Source: Acholeplasma granularum ATCC 19168 (GTDB taxonomy: Bacteria; Bacillota_I; Bacilli_A; Acholeplasmatales; Acholeplasmataceae). Taken from it: a DNA stretch of 64,000 bases. Position 1 is the stretch's first letter. Every line of letters begins with the position of its first letter. Both the position numbers and the translations under genes were made by a program. The notes beneath the pieces are model-generated. The model was not told the origin of the DNA, did not search any database, and saw only the letters and a program-made list of their open reading frames with translations. The stretch covers positions 62,001 to 126,000 of the forward strand of contig NZ_JAFR01000007.1 of NCBI RefSeq assembly GCF_000526235.1. The letters run 5' to 3'. Positions 63,059-64,000 of this stretch are shown in pieces.

Positions 63059-64000
63059 CTATTTTAATTCTAACATAATAATGTTTTCTACATGTGGTGT
63101 GTAACTAAACATATCAACCGGTTGAATTTTCCTTAAAGTATAATGATTTCTAAGTTGTTTATAATCTCTTTCTTGTGTCATAGGATCACATGACACATAA
63201 ACAATTTTTTTAGGTTTAATTTTAATTATAGATTGAATAAATGATAAGCTTGCACCGTCTCTTGTTGGATCCATAATAAGTACATCTACATCTTCTTTAA
63301 AGTCTGTGATTGATTTTTCAACATCACCTAAAATAAAGTTAACATTAGTAATCTTATTTAGATTTTTATTATCAATTGCATCTTTATGAGATGACGGATT
63401 AATTTCTAATCCGTACACTGTTTTTGCATAACTAGAAGCAATTAAACTCATTGTACCAATACCTGAATAACAATCCAGTACAATGTCTTCTTTTTTAATA
63501 TCTGCAAATTCAAAAACTTTTTCATACAAATTAAACATTTGTACGGGGTTTATTTGATAAAATGCATTAGCAGAGATTTTGAATGTTAAATCACCTATTT
63601 TATCAAATATGAATCCATTTTTATATAGTATTCGTTCTTCATCTAGTAATACAAACTTCGTGTCTTTACGATGTATATTTTGAACAATGCTTTCAATTTC
63701 TGGATGTAATTCTAATAATTCTCTTATGAAGAGTTTATGATTTGGAAATGTTGAATTTTGAGTAACAATTACAACTTGAAAAGTATTAAAAGCAAATGAT
63801 TTCCTAATCATTACATGTTTAATAATACCATTACGATAATTTCTTGCATATGCTTTAAACTTATACTTTATTAATAATTTTTCTATCGAAATAAAGATAT
63901 TATCTATATCTTTATCATGTAAAAAGTGTCCTAATTTAGGTTTGATATGTTTTGTACCTTCTAAGAATAAACCTAATCTAATTTGTTGGTTATTGTTAAC
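63059..64000 (-). CDS. 23S rRNA (uracil-5-)-methyltransferase, RlmCD/TrmA family, 5' truncated
   Basis: The frame is open from the right edge (64000) to the stop at 63059; at least 313 residues are visible and the N-terminus lies outside. An ATG at 63811 is internal, because the residues before it (LGLFLEGTKHIKP... LKGHFLHDKD-like) are those of the family N-terminal half. Visible motifs: DCYSGIGTMSLIASSYAKTVYGLE (SAM-binding), NFILGDVEK, LIMDPTRDG (catalytic DPPR-like), and VYVSCDPMTQERDY with the catalytic Cys (SCDP). No CxxCxxxC iron-sulfur motif is in the visible part. Confidence 0.9.
   Translation of the reverse strand, partial: VNNNQQIRLGLFLEGTKHIKPKLGHFLHDKDIDNIFISIEKLLIKYKFKAYARNYRNGIIKHVMIRKSFAFNTFQVVIVTQNSTFPNHKLFIRELLELHPEIESIVQNIHRKDTKFVLLDEERILYKNGFIFDKIGDLTFKISANAFYQINPVQMFNLYEKVFEFADIKKEDIVLDCYSGIGTMSLIASSYAKTVYGLEINPSSHKDAIDNKNLNKITNVNFILGDVEKSITDFKEDVDVLIMDPTRDGASLSFIQSIIKIKPKKIVYVSCDPMTQERDYKQLRNHYTLRKIQPVDMFSYTPHVENIIMLELK

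Noticed and set aside
1-64000. CRISPR arrays, IS elements, prophage, tRNA and rRNA genes
   Set aside because: Scanned by eye on both strands: no regularly spaced repeats, transposase motifs, phage genes or tRNA-like conserved T-loop sequences (GGTTCGA-type) were seen.

Overview
The window looks like chromosomal DNA of a wall-less, AT-rich bacterium of the Acholeplasma type (class Mollicutes). The evidence: very low GC content; UGA used as a stop and UGG as tryptophan, unlike Mycoplasma and Spiroplasma; Gram-positive style ribosome binding sites, T-box control and lipoboxes; and no peptidoglycan or sortase genes among about 50 genes. Genus and species are inferred. I see no tRNA, rRNA, CRISPR array, prophage or insertion sequence.

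Layout. (1) 1-15.3 kb, mostly + strand: deoxynucleoside salvage (3' end of deoC, deoD, later pdp), a YmfF/YmfH-like M16 peptidase pair, an SSB-like protein, pepV, a thyA-folA-plsC-Smr cluster, an NADH oxidase, then on the minus strand a CPA2 antiporter with a PII-like partner and a histidine phosphatase; rsmD and a YneF-family protein close the block. (2) 15.36-16.91 kb: a gene-free AT-rich stretch holding a 28-bp site at 15854-15881 that reads as a XerC/XerD dif site. Genes converge on it, so this is probably the chromosome replication terminus. (3) 17-27.3 kb, mostly - strand: hemW-xer-deoB, a 55-aa gene behind a leader ORF and terminator, lepA, a flavin-binding-like lipoprotein, a CorC/HlyC-type protein, glutathione peroxidase and a malK-type ATPase. 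(4) 27.3-48.3 kb: a large starch/maltodextrin locus. It has an outward-facing amylase lipoprotein and pullulanase, a carbohydrate-binding-module-only secreted protein, MalE-MalF-MalG, a DUF1189 protein, three cytoplasmic GH13 enzymes and MalQ. Its promoter regions carry several matches to the CcpA/LacI-family operator consensus (WTGNAANCGNWWNCA). (5) 48.3-64 kb, mostly - strand: MsrB, an SDR, a formate/nitrite-type channel, an amino-acid ABC transporter behind an unusual T-box leader, an acetate-type transporter, two pseudouridine synthases, a lipase-like hydrolase, a MarR-controlled ABC exporter, a GltS-type symporter, a PlsC-like acyltransferase and a 5'-truncated RlmCD/TrmA-family methyltransferase.

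How it fits together: extracellular pullulanase and amylase shorten starch or glycogen, MalEFG with a shared ATPase import the dextrins, and the cytoplasmic GH13 enzymes and MalQ feed them to glycolysis, with NADH oxidase available to recycle NADH. The deo genes recover deoxyribose and bases from DNA.

The observations most worth checking are the dif-containing terminus, a T-box leader with one Stem I but two consecutive antiterminator/terminator modules, and a 30-codon leader ORF whose stop codon lies inside the terminator preceding a 55-aa gene.
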